Part shown: positions 7,482 through 15,661 of the stretch, in pieces | How the letters are laid out: each line of letters starts with the position of its first letter | Position numbering within the stretch: position 1 is the stretch's first letter | DNA from: Sphingorhabdus profundilacus | Lineage (GTDB): Bacteria > Pseudomonadota > Alphaproteobacteria > Sphingomonadales > Sphingomonadaceae | NCBI RefSeq assembly: GCF_009769755.1 | Contig: NZ_SDWJ01000001.1 | Location: forward strand, 1,054,001 to 1,118,000 | Reading direction: 5' to 3' | Length of the DNA stretch: 64,000 nucleotides | The notes under the pieces: generated by a model | Database searches by the model: none | Told to the model about the DNA's origin: nothing | Seen by the model: the letters and a program-made list of their open reading frames with translations, nothing else | Position numbers and translations under genes: made by a program

Positions 7482-9208
7482 GCACGTTTACTCCATTTGG
7501 TTTCTTCAGTATCGCTGTCGAGCAGCTCAGCCTCAGGAAAAGCGGCAAAAGCTGCCTTTACAAGAGGTGATTCCATTATTGCGTGGCGGTCGGCATCTGC
7601 TTGGGCGCGCTCCTTTTCCAAGAGGCTTGGCTGTGCCGGGCCCTCGCGTTCCTCAACGTCCCAGCGCGTTCCAGTTATTTTTGCCAACGCGTCGCGCAAC
7701 TCCGCCACAAAATCAGGCACGACCGGCCCCGCCAATTGATAGGCGAGCAACGGCGGAGAATATTCGACCAAACGCACGACGTCACGCAATGTCATTTCCA
7801 AACTGACATAGCCTTCACGCGACAAGCGCTCGAGTAAGGCGTCGAAATTGGCCGGCATCAGGGTCTGGACAGTTGTTGGCGGGGGGATGTCTAATGCGGT
7901 CGGCGCCGATGTTGGTGACGCTGCATTAAAACTGCCCTGCGCGATCATTTTTGCCAACTTACCGGGGTCAGGCAAGCTTGCTGCGTGAATAACGCGCAGC
8001 AGCGCCATGTCAGCCGCATCAAGCGGAACCAATGCACGGCCGACTTCTTCCTGTCCCTTTAACAACAATTGCCATAGACGATGAAGATTGGAAAAAGACA
8101 ATTGATCGGCAAAATCATCGACCACCGTCGCCGCTGCTGCATCAAGCGCACCGTCGCGCGGTGCACCAATCTTGGCAAGCGTCAGGCGATGCACTTCGGA
8201 CAATAGCCCGGCAAACATGGCCAACGGTTCTACGCCAAGATTATATTGGCTCTTGGCCTCCGCCAGCATCGCCTGCGCGTCACCAGCCAGTATCAGGCCG
8301 AACAAGCGCCGAATCGCTCCACGATCGGATAAGCCCAGCATGTCGCGCACCTGTGAAGCCGTGACCGTGCCATCGCCTTCCATGTCGGCATGGGCTATTG
8401 CTTGATCGAGGATAGACAGGCCATCGCGAACCGACCCCTCAGCAGCCTGTGCCACCAAAGTCAGAGCTTCCTCTTCTGCACCAACCGCCTCTTTGGCTGC
8501 GATATCAGCAAAGTGCCTAGCCAGAAGTTCGGTCGAAATCCGTTTCAAGTCAAACCGCTGGCACCGCGACAGAACCGTGATCGGAACTTTGTTCACTTCT
8601 GTTGTAGCAAAAAGAAACTTCACATGGCCCGGCGGTTCTTCCAAAGTTTTCAATAATGCGTTGAAAGCGTTTTTGGACAGCATATGCACTTCATCGATAA
8701 TGTAGATTTTATATCGAGCAGACACCGCAGAATAGCGGACAGCCTCAATAATTTCGCGCACATCATCAACGCCTGTATGGCTTGCGGCATCCATTTCGAT
8801 GACATCAATATGCCGCCCCTCGGCAATGGCGACGCACGGTTCGCATAGACCGCAAGGATCGATGGTCGGGCCGCCCTGCCCGTCTGGCCCGATACAGTTT
8901 AACGCCTTGGCAATCAGCCGTGCTGTGGAGGTTTTACCGACCCCGCGAACACCCGTCATCAAGAAAGCATGAGCCAGACGGTCGCGCTTAATCGCATTAC
9001 CGAGCGTCTGCACCATTGCGCCCTGCCCGATCAATTCGGCAAAAGTTTGGGGACGATATTTACGCGCCAATACGCGATATGCCGCTCCGCCTGCGGCGAC
9101 CGGCTTTGCCTGCTGCGGCATATCCAGACCAAGTCCCAGCGCATCATCCGGCATATCCGGGTCGCGCTCGGCGCTTATTATTTCAGGTGAATCGTCCATC
9201 GTTACCAT
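7478..9208 (-). CDS. dnaX: DNA polymerase III subunits gamma/tau
   Basis: DnaX is the AAA+ clamp-loader subunit of the replicative polymerase. The product contains YRPQTFAELIGQ, Walker A GVRGVGKTS, the zinc-binding cysteine cluster (CGLCEPC after ALNC), Walker B IYIIDEVHMLS and the sensor region TTEVNKVPITVLSRCQRF. The frame is open from a TTG at 9227-9229; I take the ATG at 9206-9208 (576 aa), but another ATG at 9197-9199 is possible and no start has a strong Shine-Dalgarno. About the last 150 residues hold the tau-like region. It is coupled to ybaB and lies just downstream of the SRP RNA gene, a common alphaproteobacterial arrangement. Confidence 0.97.
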   Translation of the reverse strand: MVTMDDSPEIISAERDPDMPDDALGLGLDMPQQAKPVAAGGAAYRVLARKYRPQTFAELIGQGAMVQTLGNAIKRDRLAHAFLMTGVRGVGKTSTARLIAKALNCIGPDGQGGPTIDPCGLCEPCVAIAEGRHIDVIEMDAASHTGVDDVREIIEAVRYSAVSARYKIYIIDEVHMLSKNAFNALLKTLEEPPGHVKFLFATTEVNKVPITVLSRCQRFDLKRISTELLARHFADIAAKEAVGAEEEALTLVAQAAEGSVRDGLSILDQAIAHADMEGDGTVTASQVRDMLGLSDRGAIRRLFGLILAGDAQAMLAEAKSQYNLGVEPLAMFAGLLSEVHRLTLAKIGAPRDGALDAAAATVVDDFADQLSFSNLHRLWQLLLKGQEEVGRALVPLDAADMALLRVIHAASLPDPGKLAKMIAQGSFNAASPTSAPTALDIPPPTTVQTLMPANFDALLERLSREGYVSLEMTLRDVVRLVEYSPPLLAYQLAGPVVPDFVAELRDALAKITGTRWDVEEREGPAQPSLLEKERAQADADRHAIMESPLVKAAFAAFPEAELLDSDTEETKWSKRA

Positions 9209-9275
9209 GTTAGGCCGCGTCAATACCAATGTCGAAGATGTTTTCTTGCCGCATGAGCCCGCAGCAGAAATAAAT

Positions 9276-9365
9276 TAGGAGCCGAATGACCCGCAGCGAA
9301 TTCGTTGTGGCTGCTTCCGTCAGGATCTGACCAGGTTGGCGAGTGCCACGTCCATCCGACTCCCG
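9276..9365 (-). ncRNA. ffs: Signal recognition particle RNA (4.5S-type)
   Basis: The minus strand contains the SRP RNA domain IV signature: CTGGTCAGATCCTGACGG followed by AAGCAGCCAC, matching the conserved Ffh-binding hairpin with its asymmetric loop and GGAAGCAGCC segment. Flanking segments (GGAGTCGGATGGAC and GGTCATTCGGCTCC) pair to form the closing stem, giving a hairpin RNA of about 90 nt. A promoter lies immediately upstream. Ends are estimated from pairing and promoter position and may be off by several bases. SRP RNA pairs with Ffh for co-translational membrane targeting; location next to dnaX is common in alphaproteobacteria. Confidence 0.9.
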
Positions 9366-9370
9366 CCGCG

Positions 9371-9399
9371 CATATGGAGAGAGACGCGCCAAAAAGCAA
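9371..9399 (-). promoter_or_regulatory. Promoter of the SRP RNA gene
   Basis: Minus-strand TTGCTT (9394-9399) and CATATG (9371-9376) are separated by 17 bp. They place transcription initiation about 6-8 bases further, at the predicted 5' end of the SRP RNA. Farther upstream, GGTAAA...TTTACC (9421-9439) and TAAGATG...CATCTTA (9441-9484) are small inverted repeats of unknown role between ffs and the divergent PilZ gene. Confidence 0.6.
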
Positions 9400-9502
9400 G
9401 CGCTGCATAATTGGGTATTTGGTAAACAGGCCCTTTACCCTAAGATGACATAAATCATTCATTTAGATAAGTTATCCCATCTTATTCATGTTGGGAGTAT
9501 CG

Positions 9503-9853
9503 ATGATGATCATCTCGCAAAATTTGGAACGAACTTATATGCGGTATGAAGACGCCGCGCAGGAAGATCGCTGTGCGCCACGCGTAAAGCTGCATATTCC
9601 CGCGCAAATGCGGCCATCGGGCTCACCGTCTTTTTCCGTTGTGGTCAAAGATCTATCACTTTCCGGCGTGGCATGTGAGGCACTTACCGGCATGACGGCT
9701 GGGACGCGCGTCTGGCTGACCCTGCCCGGTCTTTCGGCGCTTCAGGCGAAGATCGTGTGGAATGACGGCACGATGGTCGGTTGCGAATTTGACACATTGC
9801 TTAACCTTGCGGTCATGGAAAATGTCCTTGCCCGCTTCCCAGTGCAGGCATAA
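9503..9853 (+). CDS. PilZ domain protein
   Basis: A 116-residue single-domain PilZ protein, expected to bind cyclic di-GMP. The two ligand motifs are visible: an RxxxR (RCAPR) near residue 25 and DLSLSG about 25 residues later. A beta-barrel continues to the C-terminus (VWLTLPGL, AKIVWND, VGCEFD). GGGAG at 9493-9497 points to the ATG at 9503 or 9506 rather than the upstream ATG at 9488. It has no signal peptide or partner domain, so it probably acts as a cytoplasmic adaptor. It converges end-to-end with the Puu operon with only two bases between. Confidence 0.88.
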   Translation: MMIISQNLERTYMRYEDAAQEDRCAPRVKLHIPAQMRPSGSPSFSVVVKDLSLSGVACEALTGMTAGTRVWLTLPGLSALQAKIVWNDGTMVGCEFDTLLNLAVMENVLARFPVQA

Positions 9854-9855
9854 AA

Positions 9856-11262
9856 TCAAGCGTTCCGTAAATACCAGTCATAGTCGATTGATGGCACGTG
9901 ACCGAAATAGCGATCCTGTTCGACGCGCTTCACAATAGTAAACATGTCGACAAAGCGTTCACCCAGATAATCCCGCATCAGGCCTGATGCGTGGAACCTG
10001 TCGACCGCTGCAAACCAGTTACTGGGCGGCTTATCGTCGCCTGAACTGTCCCGATCATAGCCGTTGCCAACCACGGCCGAGCCGGGATCAATCTGTTTAA
10101 CGATGCCATGGTGCATGCCCGCCAATACGCCTGCGACCGCCAAATAGGGGTTTGCATCGGCACCACAGGCGCGATGTTCGACATGGCGACTTGCCGGTGG
10201 TCCTGCCGGAATGCGGAAAGATACTGTACGATTATTGACCCCCCAGGTCGGTGCGACCGGGGCATAGCTGTTGGCCTTGAACCGGCGATAGCTGTTGGCA
10301 TGCGGCGCAAAAAGCGCAAAACAGTCGCCAATCGAAGAAATCATGCCGCCTATGGCATGGCGCAGCATTGGCGTGCCTTCCGGATTTTCATCGGCAAACA
10401 GGTTTTTGCCATCGGCATCATTCATCGACACATGGATATGCATGCCCGATCCAGCTTGCTCGGCAAAAGGCTTGGCCATGAATGTTGCCTCCAATCCATG
10501 CGCCTGCGCCACCGCCTTGACGACGCGCTTGTACATGATGGCATCATCGCACGCGCGCAGAACGTCGGGTTTGTAGCGCAACGTCAACTCGCACTGTCCA
10601 GGCGCAAATTCCGAAATGGCGGATTCGAGCGGAATGCCCTGAATATCGCAGGCTTCGTAAAGCTCGTCGAAAAATGGCCGAAAATCGTCCAGCTCGCGCA
10701 AGCCATAAACCTCCACCATTTGTGGCGTCGTGCCGCTATATTCCGGACGCGCCGGACGCACCGAGCCATCCCTCGCCCTTTTAGGGTCAAGCAGGTAAAA
10801 TTCGAGTTCCACCGCTAACGCAGGAGTCAGGCCCATTTCGGCAAAACGGTCGACGACAAGACCAAGCACATGACGGGGGTCCAGATCGTGGGGCTGGCCA
10901 TCCAGCTCATAGAAATCGACCATGAATTGTGCGGCATTATCGCCCGCCCAAGGCGTTTTGACCAAAGTGCCCGGAATCGGCTTCATTGACCGGTCAGCAT
11001 CTCCATCTTCCCAGACAAGGCCGGTTTCAACAGTATCCTGACCGGTGATATCAACCACCGTAATCGAACCCGGAAAGAAACGGCCGATTTCATACACCGA
11101 CAACACCTCATGTTGCCGCAAACGCTTACCGCGCGGGACGCCGCCGAAATCGGTGTAGATCATTTCGACAGAATCGATATCCGGATTGGCGGCAAAAAAA
11201 GCCTCGGCCTCGCTGCGTGGCGCGATGGTTGCAGATGATTTGGCGCGTCTAATCATATTCAT
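9856..11262 (-). CDS. Glutamine-synthetase-family enzyme, probable gamma-glutamylputrescine synthetase (copy 1)
   Basis: This 468-residue member of the glutamine synthetase superfamily has the ATP/glutamate signatures MHIHVSM, RTVSFRIP and a RHVEHR...GADANPYLA segment. By context it ligates glutamate to a polyamine or other amine (PuuA-type) rather than making glutamine: it closes an operon with a PuuB-like oxidase, a class III aminotransferase and a second GS-like gene. Its ATG shares a base with the upstream aminotransferase stop (TAATG), so translation is coupled. Exact amine substrate is not determinable from sequence. Confidence 0.88.
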   Translation of the reverse strand: MNMIRRAKSSATIAPRSEAEAFFAANPDIDSVEMIYTDFGGVPRGKRLRQHEVLSVYEIGRFFPGSITVVDITGQDTVETGLVWEDGDADRSMKPIPGTLVKTPWAGDNAAQFMVDFYELDGQPHDLDPRHVLGLVVDRFAEMGLTPALAVELEFYLLDPKRARDGSVRPARPEYSGTTPQMVEVYGLRELDDFRPFFDELYEACDIQGIPLESAISEFAPGQCELTLRYKPDVLRACDDAIMYKRVVKAVAQAHGLEATFMAKPFAEQAGSGMHIHVSMNDADGKNLFADENPEGTPMLRHAIGGMISSIGDCFALFAPHANSYRRFKANSYAPVAPTWGVNNRTVSFRIPAGPPASRHVEHRACGADANPYLAVAGVLAGMHHGIVKQIDPGSAVVGNGYDRDSSGDDKPPSNWFAAVDRFHASGLMRDYLGERFVDMFTIVKRVEQDRYFGHVPSIDYDWYLRNA

Positions 11263-12605
11263 TACTCCAAAAGCTCGCCTACACAGGAATCAAGCGCTTG
11301 CAAGAGGCGATCAATCTGCGCCTCCTGCGTCACGGGGCTGAGCAGCATCATATTGTGGAACGGCGCGAGCAATATGCCGCGATTGGTAAGGTACAGGTGG
11401 ACCATGCTTTCAAGGGAATGATCCATTGCCGCCCGCGCTTCGGTGCCGTTAGCGGGTGGACGCGGGGCGCAGACAAATTCGACGCGCGCACCCACATGGC
11501 TGACATGCCACGGCAACCGATGAGTCTCTATGACCTTGTTGAGCCCCAAAACCAGACTGTCCGCCATGGCCAGCATATGATCATACGCTTCCCGTGTGAT
11601 GACCTGCCCCAGCATGGCATGCATCGCTGTAATCGCCAGCGCATTGGCCGACAGGGTCGTCCCGATGCCGCTATGTCCCGCAGGACGCGCCTTGTTCAGT
11701 GCCTCCATTCGGACCGAAATTTCTGCGGAAAAGCCATAGACCGCGCAGGGTACACCTCCGCCGATGGACTTGCCTATGACCATGACATCCGGCATCGGCC
11801 CATATCTGTTGCTATGCCCGCCAAAGCCGGACGAGATTGTGTGCGTCTCGTCAAAAACCAGCAATGTCCCGGTTTCGCTGCACAAGCGGCGCAGTGTTTC
11901 CAAATAGCCCGGCGCGTCCCGGACCATGCCGATATTGGTCATTACCGGTTCCGCCAGTACGCACGCAATATCGCCGCCCCGCAACGCGCTTTCCAGCGCC
12001 GCCACATCATTGAACTCGATAGCGACCGTGGTCGGCAGCAAATCCTGCACCTGCCCGATCAGGCTCGGCCTGTTGGCCGCAACACCATCTCGCAAATCGA
12101 CAAACACATCATCGACCGCGCCATGATAACAGCCATTGAAAATAAGGATTTTGCTACGTCCCGTTAAACCGCGGCACCAGCGAATGACTGCACGGTTTGC
12201 CTCGCTGGCGGTTGTAGTCACCTGCCAATTGGGCAAGCCGAACATCCCGGCCAACATATCGCCCAATTCCGCCCCCTTGGTCGTAGGCAGCATATAGCTT
12301 AGCCCATGCCCTGCTTGCTCGGCCAACGCAACGGCAAGTGCCGACGGGGAATGGCCAAACATGCTGGCGGTGTCGCCAAGGCAAAAATCGTCGAATATCT
12401 GTCCGTCTAGGCCGGTTAGGGTGGCGCCTTGTGCGCTGGCCGCGACGATCGGAAAGGGGCTTGGCCAGTCCAGCATCCAGTGGAACGGCACATGCTGGAA
12501 CCAGCCATTGGAGTTATCGAAGCAGCTTTTGGACTTCGGGTTGGCCGCGATGAAACGGGCGACTTCCCGTGCGCGCAGTGCGGATAATATGTTCGGATCA
12601 ATCAC
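11262..12605 (-). CDS. Class III PLP-dependent aminotransferase
   Basis: A 447-residue fold-type I aminotransferase resembling glutamate-1-semialdehyde/omega-amino-acid transaminases. Visible features are the GHSPSALAVALAEQ region, the PLP phosphate/ring segment CYHGAVDDVF, VFDETHT (Asp of the pyridine contact) and the Schiff-base lysine in MVIGKSIGGGVP. I start it at GTG 12603-12605, which overlaps the puuB stop as GTGA; a longer frame would overlap puuB by about 60 bases. In this operon it likely transaminates an aminoaldehyde or GABA-like product of polyamine breakdown. Substrate is inferred. Confidence 0.85.
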   Translation of the reverse strand: MIDPNILSALRAREVARFIAANPKSKSCFDNSNGWFQHVPFHWMLDWPSPFPIVAASAQGATLTGLDGQIFDDFCLGDTASMFGHSPSALAVALAEQAGHGLSYMLPTTKGAELGDMLAGMFGLPNWQVTTTASEANRAVIRWCRGLTGRSKILIFNGCYHGAVDDVFVDLRDGVAANRPSLIGQVQDLLPTTVAIEFNDVAALESALRGGDIACVLAEPVMTNIGMVRDAPGYLETLRRLCSETGTLLVFDETHTISSGFGGHSNRYGPMPDVMVIGKSIGGGVPCAVYGFSAEISVRMEALNKARPAGHSGIGTTLSANALAITAMHAMLGQVITREAYDHMLAMADSLVLGLNKVIETHRLPWHVSHVGARVEFVCAPRPPANGTEARAAMDHSLESMVHLYLTNRGILLAPFHNMMLLSPVTQEAQIDRLLQALDSCVGELLE

Positions 12606-13831
12606 AGCCGGTCTCGCAAGGCATAATAAAGCAGACCCAGGGTCGCGATTGGCCGGGCAAGCCATTTGCCGCCGGGAAAGGGCCGGTGCGGTAGATTGGC
12701 AAAGACATCAAATCGCTCCATTGTCCCTGTCACTGCCTCCGCCAACAACTCACCCGCCAGCGTTGTAACCAAGGCCCCATGGCCGGAAAAGCCGTGGGCG
12801 AAAAATACATTGCCCTCGCGGCCCATATGCGGGAGACGGTTCATCGTAACGCCCACTGCCCCACCCCACGCATAATCGATGGGCGTGTTGGCAAGCGAGG
12901 GAAACACCTCGACAATATGCTTGCGGACAAAGCCGGCGATATCAGACGGCGGCGTCTGCACATATTTCTCGCCTCCGCCAAAGATGAGGCGTTTGTCGGC
13001 GGACAGACGGAAATAGTTGAGCACAAAGCGACTGTCCGCCACCGCCGCATCGCTGGGAAGCAATTCCGCGGCATCCGGCAAGGGGGCGGTAGCAATATTA
13101 TAATTCATGATCGGGATCGTGTATCGGCCAAGCCTGTCGTCGAGGTCGTGAATCCAACTGTCGGTCGCCAAAATCACATTGCGGGCATTCACGTCTTCCG
13201 GCCGCACAAAACTATTCTCAAAAAGGGTCACACCAGCCGTTCGAGCTGCCGTCGCAAGCCCCAAGGCATAATTCAACGGATGAAAATGCCCACCCCGGGA
13301 ATCGTAAATGCCGCCATGATATCCGTCGCCATTGATATGCTGCCCCATATCCTTCGGCTGCACAATTTCGCTTTCCCAGCCAAATTGCTTTTCCAGATAT
13401 TCGGCATCGCGCTGCATCGCATCAAAATGGGCGGGCTTGTAGGCGGCCTCCAGATGTCCGCTCTTCAAGTCACATTGAATATCATGTCGGGCGATCCGAC
13501 TTTTCACCAGATCAACCGCACCATAGGCCAAATCGAAAATCGCCTGCGCCCGTTCGCGTCCGAATTCTTCATCCAGCTCTCGCATCGACCAGCGCAGGCC
13601 GGGGATCAGTTGCCCGCCATTCCGCCCCGATGCGCCGTAGCCGATAGTCTTGGCTTCTAGCAGAGTAACCTTCAGCCCCTTTTCCGCGCAGGCAAGTGCG
13701 GCTGATAGCCCTGTATATCCACCTCCAATGACCGCAACGTCATAATCCCCCTCGCCTATGAAGGCGGGCTGCGCCTCCCACGCATTGGCGGTGGCACGAT
13801 AATAGCTGTTGTTAAGAGCGTCAGTCATCAA
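12602..13831 (-). CDS. puuB: FAD-dependent gamma-glutamylputrescine oxidase-like enzyme
   Basis: A 409-residue DAO-family flavoprotein. The Rossmann motif VIGGGYTGLSAALACAEKG lies near residue 34, followed by the E of LLEAKTIGYGASGRNGGQ, a typical signature of PuuB/OrdL-like amine oxidases. The C-terminal FAD contact (GFSGHGALVTTLAGELLAEA) is present. It would oxidise a gamma-glutamylated polyamine to the aldehyde with hydrogen peroxide release. It sits between the cupin gene (12 bases upstream) and the aminotransferase (GTGA overlap), inside a polyamine-type operon. Confidence 0.87.
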   Translation of the reverse strand: MMTDALNNSYYRATANAWEAQPAFIGEGDYDVAVIGGGYTGLSAALACAEKGLKVTLLEAKTIGYGASGRNGGQLIPGLRWSMRELDEEFGRERAQAIFDLAYGAVDLVKSRIARHDIQCDLKSGHLEAAYKPAHFDAMQRDAEYLEKQFGWESEIVQPKDMGQHINGDGYHGGIYDSRGGHFHPLNYALGLATAARTAGVTLFENSFVRPEDVNARNVILATDSWIHDLDDRLGRYTIPIMNYNIATAPLPDAAELLPSDAAVADSRFVLNYFRLSADKRLIFGGGEKYVQTPPSDIAGFVRKHIVEVFPSLANTPIDYAWGGAVGVTMNRLPHMGREGNVFFAHGFSGHGALVTTLAGELLAEAVTGTMERFDVFANLPHRPFPGGKWLARPIATLGLLYYALRDRL

Positions 13832-13843
13832 AGAATGGCGGAC

Positions 13844-14212
13844 CTAGTCCGTGCCCACTGCGGGTGAAGCGAGATCGATGACATAGAGTTTTCGGACCGG
13901 GGTCAGATTTTCCCACATGCCTTCGAAGCCGGGTTCGATGACCAAATTACCATCCGGACCTGCTTCGACAACAGTGCCGTCATCGCCGGTCAATCGCACT
14001 TGGCCTTCCAATATGCGGCAATATTCCCATTCCGAATAGGACACACGCCAGGCCCCCTCCCCGCAGCTCCATTCGCCGAAATATTTACGTCCATCGGCAG
14101 ATTCATAAGCGTTACGGGTTTCGCCGCGTGGACTTCCGCGAACTACCCTGTCCGATGCAGGCGCAAAATCCTCTGCGTGCGCTGTTTCGATTTGGATGCG
14201 ACGCGCCGTCAC
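13844..14212 (-). CDS. Small cupin-domain protein
   Basis: A 122-residue single cupin of the DUF861-like type: FGEWSCGEGAWRVSYSEWEYCRILEGQVRLTGDDG followed by VIEPGFEGMWENLTPVRKLYVI. The classic cupin histidines are largely replaced by W/Y/E, so metal binding is uncertain. It is embedded in the Puu-type operon, 4 bases after the second GS-like gene and 12 before puuB, and cupins of this kind commonly accompany PuuA/PuuB homologues. A sensory, binding or accessory role is inferred. Confidence 0.8.
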   Translation of the reverse strand: MTARRIQIETAHAEDFAPASDRVVRGSPRGETRNAYESADGRKYFGEWSCGEGAWRVSYSEWEYCRILEGQVRLTGDDGTVVEAGPDGNLVIEPGFEGMWENLTPVRKLYVIDLASPAVGTD

Positions 14213-14216
14213 CGGA

Positions 14217-15563
14217 CTATACCCGCAACAACAAATGCTCGCGTTCCCAGCTACTCACAACTGATTGGTAGTTGAACAGCTCATAATCTTTGACCGCATA
14301 GAAAATCTCGAAGAAATCTTCGCCGAGCAAATTTCGAACCGGCTTGCAGGCCGAAAATCGGTCAAGCGCCGCCTCCAGGGTGCGCGGCAATGTGCGCGCG
14401 CGGTTATAGGCGCTGCCGGTAATGGCTTTGGCTGGCACCATGCGCTCGACCATACCGATATAGCCGCAGACGAGCGACGCTGCCATCGCCAGATAAGGGT
14501 TGGAATCCGCACCCGGCAGCCGATTTTCAACACGGCGGTTGGCCTTGTCCGAAATCGGAACGCGAAAGCCACAACTGCGGTTATCTTCGCCCCATTGGAC
14601 ATTGATCGGTGCGGCGCTGTCAGGACGCATCCGCCGGAAGCTGTTGACGTTGGGGGCCCATAATGGCGAAATCTGCGGCATGAATTTCACAAGTCCCGCA
14701 ATATAGCTGCGGAACATCGCGCTATCCTTGCCATTGGCGTTCGAAAAAAGATTCTTGCCCGTTCCTGCATCGACCACCGATTGGTGAATGTGCATCGCGC
14801 TGCCCGGTTGTCCGGCCATCGGGTTGGCCATGAATGTCGCATAAACTCCATGCTGCTTGGCAACGGCGCGCACGACCCGTTTGAACAGGAAGACCTGATC
14901 GGCGAGTTTGAGCGGGTCGCCGTGGATGAAGTTCACTTCCAACTGGGCGGCGCCCATTTCGTGGATCATCGTATCGATATCCAGACCCATCAGTTCACAA
15001 TTGTCGTAAATATGGTCGATAATATCTTCATATTCATTCATCGCCTCCAGCCCGTAAGGCTGGCTTGCGGTTTCCGCGCGGCCGCTTGAACCTGTGGGCG
15101 GGACGAGCGGGAAATCGGGATCGGTGTTTTGCGACACAAGATAGAACTCGACCTCGGGCGCGATGATCGGTTTCCAGCCTTTGGCCGCATAAAGGCCAAG
15201 CACCTTCTTCAAGATTGTTCGTGGGGCCAAGTCAACCTCGGTCCCATCGCCATTAAAGGCATCGGCAATGACAAAGGCGGTAGGCGATTTGAAGCCGGGG
15301 GCGACGCAAATCGTGTCCGGGTCGGCAATCAATATCTTGTCGGGATCCTTGTCCCAAACATCCTCGATATCTTCAGGATAGTGGCCATCGATGGTGCAGA
15401 TAAACACGCTGCCGGGAATTCGCAGCGATTTATCGCGAACAGACGACAGGAATTTTTTGGCAGGCAATACCTTGCCGCGTTGAACACCATTTATGTCAGG
15501 AACGATGCACTCGACTTCGTCGATTTTATGCTCTGCGATCCAACTCGCAAGATTGACAGACAT
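14217..15563 (-). CDS. puuA: Glutamine-synthetase-family enzyme, probable gamma-glutamylpolyamine synthetase (copy 2)
   Basis: A 448-residue GS-superfamily protein, first gene of the operon. It shows the beta-grasp N-terminus (VECIVPDINGVQRGKVLP), MHIHQSV, RSCGFRVP and RRVENRLPGADSNPYLAMAAS. It differs clearly from the other GS-like protein of the operon, suggesting two ligases with different amines. There is no adenylylation-site tyrosine pattern typical of GlnA. Two hairpins lie in the 98-bp leader; the proximal one includes the GCTGGTGA stretch that would serve as ribosome-binding region. Confidence 0.88.
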   Translation of the reverse strand: MSVNLASWIAEHKIDEVECIVPDINGVQRGKVLPAKKFLSSVRDKSLRIPGSVFICTIDGHYPEDIEDVWDKDPDKILIADPDTICVAPGFKSPTAFVIADAFNGDGTEVDLAPRTILKKVLGLYAAKGWKPIIAPEVEFYLVSQNTDPDFPLVPPTGSSGRAETASQPYGLEAMNEYEDIIDHIYDNCELMGLDIDTMIHEMGAAQLEVNFIHGDPLKLADQVFLFKRVVRAVAKQHGVYATFMANPMAGQPGSAMHIHQSVVDAGTGKNLFSNANGKDSAMFRSYIAGLVKFMPQISPLWAPNVNSFRRMRPDSAAPINVQWGEDNRSCGFRVPISDKANRRVENRLPGADSNPYLAMAASLVCGYIGMVERMVPAKAITGSAYNRARTLPRTLEAALDRFSACKPVRNLLGEDFFEIFYAVKDYELFNYQSVVSSWEREHLLLRV

Positions 15564-15572
15564 TGTTTTTCA

Positions 15573-15591
15573 CCAGCTTTCTGTAAGCTGG
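15573..15591 (-). promoter_or_regulatory. Leader hairpin over the puuA ribosome-binding region
   Basis: CCAGCTT (15573-15579) pairs perfectly with AAGCTGG (15585-15591). On the mRNA, the 3' arm ends in GCTGG immediately before TGAAAAACA and the puuA ATG, so the stem would cover the likely Shine-Dalgarno. Translational control is inferred. Confidence 0.45.
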
Positions 15592-15598
15592 ATAAGGA

Positions 15599-15630
15599 CA
15601 TGCCAGGCTTGAAAGGTCAAGCCCGGCATG
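15599..15630 (-). terminator. Strong stem-loop between the TorF-like porin and puuA
   Basis: CATGCCAGGCTTG and CAAGCCCGGCATG form a 13-bp stem with one mismatch and a 6-base loop. No uridine run follows on the minus strand, so it may attenuate, stabilise the porin mRNA, or mark a processing site instead of terminating fully. Confidence 0.55.
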
Positions 15631-15661
15631 CGAAATTTTGCGAAGAACCTGAAAAACTAAC

